Program-made: the position numbers and the translations under genes
Shown here: in pieces, positions 15,468 through 27,600 of the stretch
Numbering within the stretch: position 1 is the stretch's first letter
Layout of the letters: the number at the start of each line of letters is the position of its first letter
NCBI GenBank assembly: GCA_024958715.1
Contig: JANWUS010000029.1
Span: 1-64,000, forward strand
Direction: 5' to 3'
DNA length: 64,000 nt
DNA from: Cyanobium sp. FGCU52
GTDB lineage: Bacteria; Cyanobacteriota; Cyanobacteriia; PCC-6307; Cyanobiaceae
The notes under the pieces: generated by a model
The model's input: only the letters and a program-made list of their open reading frames with translations
What the model was told of the DNA's origin: nothing
Database searches by the model: none

Positions 15468-16484
15468 TTGCCGCCCTTCCGGCCCCGGGCTCCGTGGTGG
15501 GGGTCGGATCTGCAGACCCTGCGCGATACGGTGCGGCCCCAGCGATTCCCCCGCCTGCCTTCCGAGCGGCTGCTGGTGGATGTGGGCGCAGGCGATCGGC
15601 TGATCGGACAGCTGGATCGTCCGCTCGATCGCCAGGACCCTCCCCTCGGGCTCGCCCTGGTGCTGCCGGGGCTGGGCGGCGACAGCGAGGGCATCGGGCC
15701 GCGCCGGCTCGCACTGAGGCTCTGCCAGGCGGGCTTCGCCGTTCTGCGTCTCAATCTGCGCGGTGCCGGCGCCGGTCGCTCCCTGGCCCGGGGCACCTAC
15801 GCCGCGCGCTGCGATCGGGATCTGCTGCCGGTGGTGCAGGTGTGCCAGGAGCTGGCCAGCACCCTGGGGGGGCCGAATCAGCCGCTTCCCCTTCTGGGGG
15901 TGGGCATCTCGCTGGGTGGTTCGATCCTGCTCAACCTGACCCACGGCCGGCCCCAGGAGCCCTCTCCCTTCGACGCCCTGGTCTGCCTGAGCAGCCCCCT
16001 GGATCTGGCGGAGGCCTGCCGCCGCATCGATCGCCCCCGCAATGCCCTCTACCAGCGCTGGATGGTGCGGCGCCTGCTGCGCCAGGCCCAGGCCGACCCC
16101 CACGGGTTGAGCCCCGAAGAGCTGTTGCGGCTGCAGCGCTCCGACGGTCGCCCCCTCAGCCTGCGGGCCTTCGATGCGGCCCTCACCGCCCCCCGCTGGG
16201 GATGGGACTCGGTGGAGGCCTACTACGCCGGAGCCTCGCCGCTGCGGTGGCTGGAGCAGGGGGGCATCGGGCTGCCCACCCTGCTGCTCCATGCCAGCGA
16301 CGATCCCTGGGTGCCGGTGGACAGCCACCTCGCGCTCCAGGGCCGCCTGGGCGGCTCTGGGGGTGAACGGCTGCAGGTGGTGCTGACGCCGGGGGGCGGC
16401 CACAACGGCTTTCACGACCCCGAGGGCTGCTGGAGCGATCGGCTGGTGGTGCGCTGGCTCCAGTGCCGCTGCCGGGCCTCCTGA
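15468..16484 (+). CDS. YheT-family alpha/beta hydrolase
   Basis: A 338-residue hydrolase of the YheT/EMB8-like family, whose substrates are unknown (possibly lipid esters). Visible: WWGSDLQTLRDTVRP near the start, oxyanion segment LVLPGLGGDSEG, nucleophile elbow GVGISLGGS, an Asp in LLLHASDDPWVP and His in TPGGGHNGFHD. The usual start is absent: the frame used begins at TTG 15468, and the sequence upstream remains open. It follows the AT-rich insert on the same strand after about 100 bases of normal composition. Confidence 0.82.
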   Translation: MPPFRPRAPWWGSDLQTLRDTVRPQRFPRLPSERLLVDVGAGDRLIGQLDRPLDRQDPPLGLALVLPGLGGDSEGIGPRRLALRLCQAGFAVLRLNLRGAGAGRSLARGTYAARCDRDLLPVVQVCQELASTLGGPNQPLPLLGVGISLGGSILLNLTHGRPQEPSPFDALVCLSSPLDLAEACRRIDRPRNALYQRWMVRRLLRQAQADPHGLSPEELLRLQRSDGRPLSLRAFDAALTAPRWGWDSVEAYYAGASPLRWLEQGGIGLPTLLLHASDDPWVPVDSHLALQGRLGGSGGERLQVVLTPGGGHNGFHDPEGCWSDRLVVRWLQCRCRAS

Positions 16485-16487
16485 AGC

Positions 16488-16859
16488 TCAGGCACTGGAC
16501 GGTCCGCAGGATGTCTCCCCGCCCACGGGGACGGCGAACGGTGTGCGGCGGAGGATCCATTCCTCCACCGGACAGCCCCCGATCACGTGGTCATGCACGA
16601 TCCGCTCGATCCTCTCGGGCGTGACGCCGCCATACAGGATCCCCTCCGGCCAGACGAGCAGGACAGGACCGCCCTGGCAGACCCGCAGGCAGTCGGCCTT
16701 GGTGCGCAGCACCACACCCGCGGGGCGGTCCGGATCCTCCAGCCCCAGGCTGCGGACCAGAGCCTTCAGCCGCTCCCAGCTGGCCGCGCCCACGGCCGGA
16801 TCTCCGCAGAGGGCCTTGGTGGGGGTGGCGCAGAGCAGCAGGTGGTGGGCGATCGCCAT
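16488..16859 (-). CDS. Thioredoxin-like [2Fe-2S] ferredoxin
   Basis: A 123-residue protein of the thioredoxin-like 2Fe-2S ferredoxin family. The four expected ligands are Cys10 and Cys18 in an N-terminal CATPTKALC segment, and Cys57 and Cys61 in RTKADCLRVCQGGP. The segment LLVWPEGILYGGVTPERIERI is typical of this family. It probably passes electrons to an unknown partner. It lies eight bases after dxr on the same strand, so co-transcription with the IspC step is likely; IspG and IspH of the same pathway need ferredoxin, but a direct link is inference. Confidence 0.85.
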   Translation of the reverse strand: MAIAHHLLLCATPTKALCGDPAVGAASWERLKALVRSLGLEDPDRPAGVVLRTKADCLRVCQGGPVLLVWPEGILYGGVTPERIERIVHDHVIGGCPVEEWILRRTPFAVPVGGETSCGPSSA

Positions 16860-16867
16860 CGGGGGGC

Positions 16868-18121
16868 TCAGCAGGGCAGCAGACCGGCGGGGGCCGATCC
16901 CGCCAGGGTCGCGGCGGCCTCACACACGGCCCTGCGGGCCCAGGCATCGGTGGCCAGCACGTCGTCGAGGCTCGGGAAGGGGCGCAGGTCGACCCGGTGG
17001 CGATCGCATACCTGCTCGATCAGGCGGGGAATGTCGAGGAAGTGGATGCGCTCCTCCAGGAACAGGGCCACCGCCTGCTCGTTGGCGGCGTTCATGGCGG
17101 CGGGCATGGTGCCGCCCGCCCGCCCGGCCGCGTAGGCCAGCTTCATGCAGGGGTACTTCGCCCGGTCGGGCTGGCGGAAGGTGAGCTGACCCACCTGGGT
17201 GAGGTCGAGGCGGGGCCAGGGGGTGTCGATCCGCTCGGGCCAGCTGAGGCAGTAGAGGATCGGCAGCTTCATGTCGGGCCAGCCCAGCTGGGCCAGGACC
17301 GAGGAATCGGCCAGTTCCACCATCGAGTGGACGATCGACTGGGGGTGGATGACGATCTCGATGTGGTCGTAGTCGAGGCCGAACAGATAGTGGGCCTCGA
17401 TCACCTCGAGCCCCTTGTTCATCAGGGTGGCCGAGTCGACCGTGATCTTGCGGCCCATGCTCCAGTTCGGATGGCTGGTGGCATCGGCCACCGTGGCCTT
17501 GACCAGATCGGCGGCATCCCAGTCCCGGAAGGCGCCACCGGAGGCCGTGAGCTGGATGCGGCGCAGCCCCGGGGTGGGCACGCCGGTGGACAGGCGGGCG
17601 GTGTCGGCCCAGGGGGTGCCTTGCAGGCACTGGAACAGGGCCGAGTGTTCGGAATCCGCCGGCAGCAGGCGGCTGCCGCTGGCCTCCAGCTCCGGCAGCA
17701 CCACCGGGCCGGCGGCGATCAGGGTTTCCTTGTTCGCCAGGGCCAGATCCTTGCCGGCCCGGATCGCGGCCAGGGTGGGCAGCAGGCCGGCGCAACCCAC
17801 GATGCCGGTGACCACCAGGTCGGCCGTGGGCCAGGCAGCGGCGGCACACAGTCCATCGCTGCCGCCCAGGAGTTCCGGCAGCCGGGCGGGGCGCAGACCG
17901 GGCTCGAGCGCCTCCAGCCGCTGGCGCAGCTCGGCCACCCGCTCGGCATCGGCCAGGGCCACCACCTCGGGCTGGTGCTCGAGGATCTGATCGATCAGCA
18001 GGTCGAGGTTGTTGCCGGCGGTGAGGGCCACCACCTTGAACCGCTCCGGGAACTCCCGGGCGATCTCCAGGGTCTGGGTGCCGATCGAGCCGGTGGAGCC
18101 CAGCACGCTGAGGGTCTTCAT
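16868..18121 (-). CDS. dxr: 1-deoxy-D-xylulose 5-phosphate reductoisomerase
   Basis: Second enzyme of the MEP isoprenoid pathway: converts DXP to MEP using NADPH and a divalent metal. The 417-residue protein has the NADPH motif [25 protein letters not shown], the metal/substrate loop [44 protein letters not shown] and the C-terminal domain, all in the standard order. The cyanobacterial pathway feeds carotenoid, phytol and quinone synthesis. It is followed at once by the ferredoxin gene. Confidence 0.96.
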   Translation of the reverse strand: MKTLSVLGSTGSIGTQTLEIAREFPERFKVVALTAGNNLDLLIDQILEHQPEVVALADAERVAELRQRLEALEPGLRPARLPELLGGSDGLCAAAAWPTADLVVTGIVGCAGLLPTLAAIRAGKDLALANKETLIAAGPVVLPELEASGSRLLPADSEHSALFQCLQGTPWADTARLSTGVPTPGLRRIQLTASGGAFRDWDAADLVKATVADATSHPNWSMGRKITVDSATLMNKGLEVIEAHYLFGLDYDHIEIVIHPQSIVHSMVELADSSVLAQLGWPDMKLPILYCLSWPERIDTPWPRLDLTQVGQLTFRQPDRAKYPCMKLAYAAGRAGGTMPAAMNAANEQAVALFLEERIHFLDIPRLIEQVCDRHRVDLRPFPSLDDVLATDAWARRAVCEAAATLAGSAPAGLLPC

Positions 18122-18222
18122 GGCGGGGGTCTTCAGCGGCGGGCCACCAGTTTCCCATCGGCGCCCCCGCCCGCCGGCCTCCCCCCGTCGCCGGTTTGAC
18201 TGGGGGCCCCTGCCCCTGTGCC

Positions 18223-18459
18223 ATGAGCTGGCTGCGCCGCTGGAACTTCATCGAACGGGCCCGGCAGGAGCGGCTGCTCTGGGACGCCTACGAACGCAGG
18301 GAGAACCTCGATGAGCTGGTGGAGGCGTGCGAGCGCCAGGCGGAGGCCGGGGATGGGGAGGCCGCCTTCCGGCTGGAGATCTGGCGCACCACGCGGGAGC
18401 GGATCCGGCGCCTGGAGTCGCTGATGGCCTCCAGGGGCAAGCCCCCGGAAGCGCCCTGA
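18223..18459 (+). CDS. Small charged conserved protein
   Basis: A 78-residue protein, [19 protein letters not shown] to RGKPPEAP, rich in Arg and Glu and predicted as two or three helices ([34 protein letters not shown]). No motif of known function is visible. It is divergent from dxr and convergent with the next membrane-protein gene, eight bases away. Confidence 0.6.
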   Translation: MSWLRRWNFIERARQERLLWDAYERRENLDELVEACERQAEAGDGEAAFRLEIWRTTRERIRRLESLMASRGKPPEAP

Positions 18460-18467
18460 GGCGGGGA

Positions 18468-19463
18468 TCAGAGGATGCCCCGGCTGGCCCGCACCCCCAG
18501 CGCCACGGCCAGGCTGATCCCGAGGCCCAGTGCGGCCCGCAGCAGGTCCTCCGCCAGCGAGCCCGCCGCCGACCGGAGATCGCGGCTGCCCAGGCGCAGC
18601 AACGCCAGCTCCCGGCCCGCCAGCAGACCGAGGAAGGCCCAGGTGGTGCTCAGGGGATAGGCACTGATCCGCCCCATGGCGAAGAGCACCAGGCCGTAGA
18701 TCCCCGCCAGAAGCGCCGCGGGGCGAGGATCGCCGCTGTTGGTCTTGCTGTCCAGCCGCTGCTGGATCGCGCCGCCGTTCTCGGCCATCAGCAGCGCCAG
18801 CCCCACCAGCAGCACCGCCAGGGAGCCCGCCATGGCACCGGGACCGAGCCGCCGGGGCAGATACACGTAGATGTTGGCCAGGTCCTGCACCAGCCACTGG
18901 CTCCAGAGCCAGCCGGTGGTGATCCATTGCAGCGCCAGCCAGAGCGGGAGCGCCCCCTCCGTGGGCGTGGATGCGGCCGAAGGGCTGTCGCCATCCGCAC
19001 CCTCCGGGGGCTGATCGGCAGGGGTGCCCTCCAGCCTCCAGAGCAGAGCCCCCCAGGCCAGCAGGCCCACGGCCAGGCCCAGGCCGTAGCCGGCGAGGGA
19101 GTGGCGCAGCAGCGGCTGAACACTGGCCGGATCCACGGCCGTGAGCACGAGGAAGGAGGTGCTCACCGGCGCCCCCCACTGGGTGAGCAGCAGCACGCTC
19201 AGGGAAGGCAGCAGATCGACCCAGCGCAGATCCGTCAGCGGGGAAAAGGTCTGCAGCCGCCCCCAGGCGGGATCCCCCTCACCCCACCACCAGCCGAGCA
19301 GCAGCACCGCCGCCAGCAGGACCGCCAGCCAGGCGAACTGCAGGAGCCTCGGCGTCCGCCCGCGGTTGGCGGCCAGGAAGGGACCCAGGGTCTGGAGGGC
19401 GTCGTTGCCGATCACGGCGTACCCCGCCAGCACGAAGGCGGCGATGGCCAGCGGGGAGCTCAC
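18468..19463 (-). CDS. Membrane protein distantly related to PiT phosphate permeases
   Basis: A 331-residue integral membrane protein with about nine hydrophobic segments. The N-terminus YAVIGNDALQTLGPFLAANR resembles the GANDxANxxG repeat of PiT inorganic phosphate transporters, and SAYPLSTTWAFLGLLAG near the end resembles the second repeat; QWGAPVSTSFLVL is also PiT-like. A polar insertion of about 40 residues sits in the middle (TPADQPPEGADGDSPS). Full PiT signatures are incomplete, so the substrate is unknown; phosphate or another anion is a guess. It is 13 bases from cysS and may be co-transcribed. Confidence 0.6.
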   Translation of the reverse strand: MSSPLAIAAFVLAGYAVIGNDALQTLGPFLAANRGRTPRLLQFAWLAVLLAAVLLLGWWWGEGDPAWGRLQTFSPLTDLRWVDLLPSLSVLLLTQWGAPVSTSFLVLTAVDPASVQPLLRHSLAGYGLGLAVGLLAWGALLWRLEGTPADQPPEGADGDSPSAASTPTEGALPLWLALQWITTGWLWSQWLVQDLANIYVYLPRRLGPGAMAGSLAVLLVGLALLMAENGGAIQQRLDSKTNSGDPRPAALLAGIYGLVLFAMGRISAYPLSTTWAFLGLLAGRELALLRLGSRDLRSAAGSLAEDLLRAALGLGISLAVALGVRASRGIL

Positions 19464-19476
19464 CGCCGCTGGCCCT

Positions 19477-20964
<1,488 letters not shown>

Positions 20965-21128
20965 GGAACGGTCGGGGGCAATCGGGGCACCGTAGGTCGC
21001 CCCCTGCGGGGCCCAGCCGGATCCGGCAGGCTGGCGCAGGTCTGGTGCAATCGCCGGCTGCGGCGGCGGACACCTTCCATGGGGCCGCGCCAGCTGGCCG
21101 TGTTTGAATCGCGCGCGAAAGACCGCTT

Positions 21129-22013
21129 ATGATGGCAGCACCGCGCAAGGGCATCATCCTGGCCGGCGGCAGCGGAACCCGTCTGGCACCGCTCACCGGC
21201 GCCGTCAGCAAGCAGCTGATGCCGGTTTACGACAAGCCAATGATCTACTACCCCCTCACCACGCTGATGCTGGCGGGGATCAGGGAGGTGCTGGTGATCA
21301 CCACCCCCATCGATCGGCCGGCGTTCGAGCGGCTGCTGGGGGACGGCACGGCCTGGGGCATGGCGATCTCCTATGCCGTGCAGCCGAGCCCCGACGGCCT
21401 GGCCCAGGCCTTCCTGATCGGAGCCGAGTTCCTCGATGGCGCCCCGGCGGCCCTGGTGCTGGGCGACAACCTCTTCCACGGCCATGAACTGATTCCCCAG
21501 CTCCAGTCCGGCAGCCAGCGCCGGGAAGGGGCGACGGTGTTCGCCTATCCCGTGCGCGATCCCGAGCGCTATGGGGTGGTGGACTTCGACGGCGACGGCA
21601 GGGTGCTGGGGATCGAGGAGAAGCCCGAGCGACCGCGCTCGCGCTACGCGGTGACCGGCCTCTACTTCTACGACGAGCGGGTGGTGGAACGGGCCGGGCA
21701 GGTGAAACCCTCCCCCCGGGGCGAACTGGAGATCACCGACCTCAACCGCCTCTATCTCGAGGAGGGTCTGCTGCGGGTGGAACTGATGGGGCGCGGCATG
21801 GCCTGGCTGGACACCGGCACCCCCGACTCGCTGCATGAGGCCGCCAGCTACATCCGCACCCTGGAGCACCGCCAGGGGCTGAAGGTGGGCTGCCCCGAGG
21901 AGGTGGCCTGGCGCATGGGCTGGATCGGGGATGGCGAGCTGGAGCAGCTGGCGGCCCCGCTCCACAAGAGCGGCTACGGCGCCTACCTTCTGCAGCTGCT
22001 GCAGGAGCGCTGA
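21129..22013 (+). CDS. rfbA: Glucose-1-phosphate thymidylyltransferase
   Basis: First step of dTDP-L-rhamnose synthesis: dTTP plus glucose-1-phosphate gives dTDP-glucose. The 294-residue protein has the nucleotidyltransferase start [16 protein letters not shown], the conserved [29 protein letters not shown], and [21 protein letters not shown] second ATG follows directly and may be used instead. It heads the operon rfbA-rfbC-rfbD-rfbB and is divergent from cysS. Confidence 0.96.
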   Translation: MMAAPRKGIILAGGSGTRLAPLTGAVSKQLMPVYDKPMIYYPLTTLMLAGIREVLVITTPIDRPAFERLLGDGTAWGMAISYAVQPSPDGLAQAFLIGAEFLDGAPAALVLGDNLFHGHELIPQLQSGSQRREGATVFAYPVRDPERYGVVDFDGDGRVLGIEEKPERPRSRYAVTGLYFYDERVVERAGQVKPSPRGELEITDLNRLYLEEGLLRVELMGRGMAWLDTGTPDSLHEAASYIRTLEHRQGLKVGCPEEVAWRMGWIGDGELEQLAAPLHKSGYGAYLLQLLQER

Positions 22014-22017
22014 CCCC

Positions 22018-22602
22018 ATGCAGATCGACCGCTTCCCGATCGAAGGCCCGCTCCTGCTCACCCCTCGGGTGTTCGGCGACGATCGGGGCTTCTTCCTGGA
22101 AAGCTGGAACCGCCGCAGCTTCGCCGAGGCCCTCGGCCTCAGCCTGGATGCGGCGCCGGTGTTCGACCAGGACAACCAGTCCCGCTCCGCCCGCGGGGTA
22201 CTGCGGGGCCTGCACTACCAGCTCGAACCCCATCCCCAGGCGAAGCTGGTGCGCTGTGTGGCCGGCGAGATCTTCGATGTGGCGGTGGATCTGCGCCGCA
22301 GCTCGCCCACCTTCGGCCAGTGGGTCGGCGCGCGGCTGAGCGGCTCGGACCATCGCCAGCTGTGGGTGCCGGCGGGCTTCGCCCACGGCCTCCTGGTACT
22401 GAGCGAGAGCGCCGATGTGCTCTACAAGACCAGCGGCTTCTGGCATCGCCCCAGCGAGCGTTCCCTGCGCTGGGACGATCCGGCCCTGGCGATCGACTGG
22501 CCCCTGGAGGCGCTCGGGGATCTCCAGCCTCTGCTTTCCGACAAGGATGCGGCGGCCCCCGGCCTGGCGGAACTCGCCGCGGCGGGAGACCTGTTCCCAT
22601 GA
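22018..22602 (+). CDS. rfbC: dTDP-4-dehydrorhamnose 3,5-epimerase
   Basis: Third enzyme of dTDP-L-rhamnose synthesis, epimerising C3 and C5 of the keto sugar. The 194-residue cupin protein has FGDDRGFFLESWN, QDNQSRSARGVLRGLHYQ (with the catalytic His in RGLHYQ), EIFDVAVDLRRSSPTFG, VPAGFAHGLLVLSE and the substrate-ring Tyr in VLYKTSGFW. It starts four bases after rfbA and overlaps rfbD by four bases (ATGA). Confidence 0.95.
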   Translation: MQIDRFPIEGPLLLTPRVFGDDRGFFLESWNRRSFAEALGLSLDAAPVFDQDNQSRSARGVLRGLHYQLEPHPQAKLVRCVAGEIFDVAVDLRRSSPTFGQWVGARLSGSDHRQLWVPAGFAHGLLVLSESADVLYKTSGFWHRPSERSLRWDDPALAIDWPLEALGDLQPLLSDKDAAAPGLAELAAAGDLFP

Positions 22603-23498
22603 GCCGGGTGCTGAGGGTCCTGGTCACCGGCCGTGATGGCCAGCTGGGGAGGGCGCTGCTCGAAGCCGTGCCCGAGGGGGTGGAGGCGATCGGCAGCGGC
22701 CGCGCCGAGCTCGACCTGGCCGATCCCGAGGCCTGCCGCCGGGCCGTGGCCCTGCACCGCCCGGACTGGGTGCTGAATGCCGGCGCCTACACGGCCGTGG
22801 ACCGATCGGAAAGCGAACCGGAGCAGGCGCGGGCCGTGAATGCCGGGGCACCCGCGGCCTTCGCCGAGGCCCTGGCCGAAAGCGGTGGCCGTCTGCTGCA
22901 GGTGAGCACCGACTTCGTGTTCGACGGCAGCCAGGGCCATCCCTATGCCCCGGATCAGCCCCTTGCGCCCCTCGGGGTCTACGGAGGAAGCAAGGCGGAG
23001 GGGGAGCGCCTGGCGATCGAGCACCTGGGTGCCGATCGCACCTGCGTGCTGCGCACGAGCTGGGTGTACGGGCCCGTGGGCGCCAACTTCTGCCTCACGA
23101 TGCTGCGCCTGCATCGTCTGCGGGCCGAAGCCGGCCAGCCCCTCGGGGTCGTGGCCGATCAGGTGGGCTGCCCCACCGCCACCGCCGGCCTGGCCGCAGC
23201 CTGCTGGGCCGCCATCACCCGCGGGGTGACGGGCCGTCATCACTGGAGCGACGCCGGTGCCGCCAGCTGGTACGACTTCGCCATGGCGATCGGCGAGCTG
23301 GGTGCCGCCGCCGGGCTTCTCCAGCGGCCCGCCGAGGTGGTGCCGATCGCCACCAGCGACTACCCCACCCCGGCCCGCCGGCCCGCCTACTCCCTGCTCG
23401 ACTGCCGGACCACCCGCACCGCCCTGGATCTGCCACCGCGGCACTGGCGCGCGGCCCTGGCCGATGTGCTGGCCCGGGTGCCGGTCCCGGCCACCTGA
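22599..23498 (+). CDS. rfbD: dTDP-4-dehydrorhamnose reductase
   Basis: Last enzyme of the pathway: reduces the 4-keto group with NAD(P)H to give dTDP-L-rhamnose. The 299-residue SDR-type protein has LVTGRDGQLGRALLEAV, LNAGAYTAVDRSESEPE, VSTDFVFDG and the catalytic YGGSKAEGE (YxxxK). It is translationally coupled to rfbC by a four-base overlap. The order A-C-D-B, ending in the dehydratase, differs from the enterobacterial B-D-A-C. Confidence 0.95.
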   Translation: MSRVLRVLVTGRDGQLGRALLEAVPEGVEAIGSGRAELDLADPEACRRAVALHRPDWVLNAGAYTAVDRSESEPEQARAVNAGAPAAFAEALAESGGRLLQVSTDFVFDGSQGHPYAPDQPLAPLGVYGGSKAEGERLAIEHLGADRTCVLRTSWVYGPVGANFCLTMLRLHRLRAEAGQPLGVVADQVGCPTATAGLAAACWAAITRGVTGRHHWSDAGAASWYDFAMAIGELGAAAGLLQRPAEVVPIATSDYPTPARRPAYSLLDCRTTRTALDLPPRHWRAALADVLARVPVPAT

Positions 23499-23526
23499 TC
23501 CCCCTGCCGTCACGCCCGTCCTCCCC

Positions 23527-24669
23527 ATGAGCACCCCTGCCGCCGCCCCCAACGTCCCGGACCTGCTGGCAGGACGCACGCGGATCCTGGTGACCGGAGG
23601 CGCCGGCTTCATCGGCGGAGCCCTGGTGCGGCGCCTGCTGCGCGAGAGCACGGCCACCGTGTTCGACCTCGACAAGATGGGCTACGCCAGCGATCTGGCC
23701 GGTGTGGAGGCCGAACTCGCCGCCCTCGGCCCGGCCGCCCTGGGCCCGGCCGGGCCCAGGCACCAGCTGCTGCGGGTGGATCTCACGGATGGGTCGGCCA
23801 CGGCTGAGGCGGTGCGGGCCGCCGATCCCGATCTCGTGCTGCATCTGGCGGCCGAGAGCCATGTGGATCGCTCGATCGACGGGCCGGGCGCCTTCCTGGA
23901 GAGCAACGTGCTCGGCACCTTCCATCTGCTGCAGGCCGTGCGCAGCCACTGGGAGGGGCTGCCGCCGGAGCGCCGGGAGCGCTTCCGCCTCCATCACATC
24001 AGCACCGACGAGGTGTTCGGCTCGCTGGGTGCCGAGGGTCGTTTCTCGGAAACCACCCCCTACGACCCCCGCTCCCCCTACTCCGCCAGCAAGGCCGCCA
24101 GCGACCACCTGGTGAGCGCCTGGCACCACACCTACGGCCTGCCGGTGGTGCTCACCAACTGCAGCAACAACTACGGGCCCTGGCAGTTCCCGGAGAAGCT
24201 GATCCCGGTGGTGATCCTCAAGGCCGCCGCCGGCGAGCCGATCCCCCTCTACGGCGACGGCGCCAACGTGCGCGACTGGCTGTACGTGGACGACCACGTG
24301 GATGCCCTGCTGCTGGCCGCCACCAGCGGAGAGCTTGGGCGCTCGTACTGCGTGGGCGGCCATGGAGAGCGCACCAACCGCCAGGTGGTGGAGGCCATCT
24401 GCTCCCGCCTGGATGCCCAGCGGCCCGCCACCGCTCCGCACGCCCAGCTGATCACCCGCGTGACCGACCGCCCCGGCCATGACCGGCGCTACGCCATCGA
24501 TCCCTCCAGGATCAGCACCGAACTGGGCTGGCAGCCCCGCCACAGCTTCGAAGACGGCCTGGCCGCCACCGTCGACTGGTACCTGGCGCACCTCGACTGG
24601 TGCACGCAGGTGCGCGGGCGGGCGGGGTATGGCGGAGGACGACTGGGAACCGGCACGGGAGCCCGCTGA
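23527..24669 (+). CDS. rfbB: dTDP-glucose 4,6-dehydratase
   Basis: Second enzyme of the pathway: makes dTDP-4-keto-6-deoxyglucose. The 380-residue SDR protein has RILVTGGAGFIGGALV, LAAESHVDRSIDGP, the TDEVFG active-site segment (STDEVFGSLG), the YxxxK pair in SPYSASKAASD and NNYGPWQFPEKL. Residues LDKMGYASDLAG follow family usage. The frame is open upstream of 23527, but the ATG there matches the family start. It ends six bases from the end of polA, so the two operons meet head-on with no room for a separate terminator. Confidence 0.95.
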   Translation: MSTPAAAPNVPDLLAGRTRILVTGGAGFIGGALVRRLLRESTATVFDLDKMGYASDLAGVEAELAALGPAALGPAGPRHQLLRVDLTDGSATAEAVRAADPDLVLHLAAESHVDRSIDGPGAFLESNVLGTFHLLQAVRSHWEGLPPERRERFRLHHISTDEVFGSLGAEGRFSETTPYDPRSPYSASKAASDHLVSAWHHTYGLPVVLTNCSNNYGPWQFPEKLIPVVILKAAAGEPIPLYGDGANVRDWLYVDDHVDALLLAATSGELGRSYCVGGHGERTNRQVVEAICSRLDAQRPATAPHAQLITRVTDRPGHDRRYAIDPSRISTELGWQPRHSFEDGLAATVDWYLAHLDWCTQVRGRAGYGGGRLGTGTGAR

Positions 24670-24675
24670 AGCTCC

Positions 24676-27600
24676 CTACTTGGCCGCCATCCAGTCGGGC
24701 CCCGTGCCCGTCTCCACCTTCAGGGGAACGTCGAGGGTCACCGCCTGCTCCATGGTGCGGCGGGTGAGGGCAAGCACCTCCTCGAGGGCTTCGGGAGCGG
24801 CCTCGAGCACCAGCTCGTCGTGCACCTGCAGCAGCAGCCGCGCCGGCAGGTTGCGCTCCTGCAACTGCCGGTGCAGCTGCACCATCGCCAGCTTGATGAT
24901 GTCGGCGCTGGAGCCCTGGATCGGGGCATTGGCCGCGGCCCGCAGCAGCTGGCCCTCGCGGCCGGCCTTGCGGGCTGCCTCCAGATCGATCGTGAGCGGA
25001 TCCTTGCCGAGCAGGCGGCCGAGGCCGGCCGGATCGAAGGCGAAGGGGCGCCGCCGGCCCAGGATCGTCTCCACGTAGCCGCGCGTGAGGGCCAGCCGCT
25101 CCTGCAGCTCCAGGAAGGCGAACACCCGCGGGTAGCGCTGCCGGTAGCGGCTGAGGAAGTCCTTGGCCTGGGCCGCGCCCACCCCCGTCTCCCGGGCGAA
25201 GCGCTGGGCGCCCATGCCGTAGATCACGCCGAAGTTGATCGTCTTGCCCAGCCGCCGCTCGTCGGCGCTCACCTCGTCCTTCTCCAGCAGCAGCCGCGCC
25301 GTCACGGCATGGACGTCGTCGCCCGAACGGTAGGCCTCCACCAGCACCGGTTCGCCGGAGAGGTGGGCCAGGATGCGCAGCTCGATCTGGGAGTAGTCGG
25401 CGCTGATCAGCGTCCAGCCCTCCTGGGGCAGGAAGGCCTTGCGGATGCGGCGGCTGAACGTGGTGCGGATCGGGATGTTCTGCAGGTTGGGGTTGCTGCT
25501 CGACAGCCGACCCGTGGCGGTGACCGCCTGGTTGAAGTCGGTGTGCACCCGGCCGGTCTCCGGCTCCACCAGCTGGGGCAGGGCCTCCACATAGGTGCTG
25601 CGCAGCTTGGCCAGGGTGCGGTGCTCCAGCACCAGGGCCACCACGGGATGATCGTCGGCGAGCTTCTCCAGCACGGCGGCGTCGGTGCTCCAGCCGGTCT
25701 TGGTGCGCCTCGACTTCTTGCGGTCGAGGCCGAGGGTGTCGAACAGCAGCTCGCCCAGCTGCTTGGGCGAGGCCAGGTTGAACTCCACCCCGGCGGCGGC
25801 CTTCGCCTCGGTCTCCAGGCGATCGAGCTGCAGGGCGAACTCGCGGCCCAGCTCCTGCAGGTAGGGCACGTCGATGCGGATGCCGGTGGCCTCGATCGCC
25901 GCCAGCACCGGCTCCAGCGGCAGTTCCACCTGATCCAGCAGCTTCGGCAGCGCCGGCCCCAGCTCCTCGAGCTGCTGGCGCAGCAGCCCGGTGAGTCGCC
26001 GGGTGACGTGCACATCCATGCCGCAGTACTGGGCCGCGTCGGCCACCGGAACGGCGGCGAAGGTGGAACCCTTCGGCACCAGCTGCTCGTAGGTGGTGGG
26101 CGTGAAGCCGAAGTTGCGCTCCGCCATCGCATCGAGGCCGTGCTTGGCGTTGGCATCGCGCAGGTAGTCGGCCAGCAGCGTGTCCATCACCACCCCTTCC
26201 AGGGGCAGGCCGTGGCGCATCAGGATCAGCCGGTCGTACTTGGCGTTCTGCAGGGTCTTGGGGTGGCGCGGGCTGCCCAGCCAGGGCGCCAGGGCCGAGA
26301 GCACCGTTTCCAGGGGCATGGGAGTGGGCAGGGGCGTGGGCTCGGGCGCCTCCGTGAGCAGCGGCGCCTCCGCCCCTGCGGCGGGCGGAGTGGGGGGGGT
26401 GAGGGGCAAATAGGCCAGATCCTGGGGGCCCTCCCCCCAGCAGAGGCCGATGCCCACCAGCTCGGCGCGGAAGGGGTTGAGGTCGGTGGTCTCTGTGTCG
26501 AGGGCCACGGGGGCCGCCGGGTCGTTGCAGGCATCGAGGCGCGCCACCAGGGCCGCCAGGGATGCTTCGCTGACGATCAGCTCCGGCTCCAGCACCGGCA
26601 GGGGCGGCGTCTCGGGTGACGTCTGGGGGGCGGCGTGCTCCGGGACCTCGTTCGCCGGGGTCTCCGTGGGAGGAGCGTCGGCCGCGGGCGGGGGCGTGCC
26701 CGCATCCGTGGCCGGGGCGGGGGCCGCCTCGGCAGGGGGATGGGCGGAGAAGATGCGGGCGAACCCCTCCACCTGGCGCTGCAGGCTGTGGAGTTCGAGC
26801 TCCTCCAGGCTCTCGCGCAGGCGCTCGGGGCGCACGTCCCCGAGCCCCAGACGGGGCTGCTTGGGCAGCGGCACGTCGGTGAGGATGCGGGCCAGCCTGC
26901 GGGAGAGGTAGGCACTGTCGCGGCCGGCCGCCAGGCGCTCGCGCAGGGCGCCCTTGAGCGCTCCCTTGGCGGCCTTCGGGCCCTCGAGGGCGTCGAGGGC
27001 GGCGTAGATGCCGTCGAGATCGCCGTTCTCCTTCAGCAGCGTGGCGGCCGTCTTCGGGCCCACCCCCTTCACGCCGGGGATGTTGTCGGAGCTGTCGCCG
27101 GTGAGGGCCTTGAGATCCACCACCTCCTCCGGCGGCACCCCCAGCCGGGCCACCACCTCCTCGCGGCGCACCACGGTGGGGCCGCTGTTCTTGGCATAGG
27201 GCCCGCCCCCCATGTAGAGCACGGCGATGTCGCGCTCGTCATCCACCAGCTGGAACAGGTCGCGGTCGCCGGAGAGGATGCGCACCCGCCAGCCCTCATC
27301 GGCCGCCTGGTAGGCGAGGGTGCCGAGCACGTCGTCGGCCTCGAAGCCGGGGGCCATGCACAGGGGCAGGTCGAGCCCCTCGGCCAGGATCCGCTGCAGG
27401 TTGGCCAGGTCGGCGAAGAACATCTCCGGCGCCTCCTCGCGGTGCGCCTTGTAATTGGCGTCCTCCTCGTGGCGGAACGTGGGTTCGGCGGTGTCGAAGG
27501 CCACCACCACCCCCTGGGGCGTGAGGCCGCGGCAGTTGTCGAGCAGGGCCTTGAGGAAGCCGTAGGTGACGCTGGTCGGCACCCCGTCCTTGGTGCTCAG

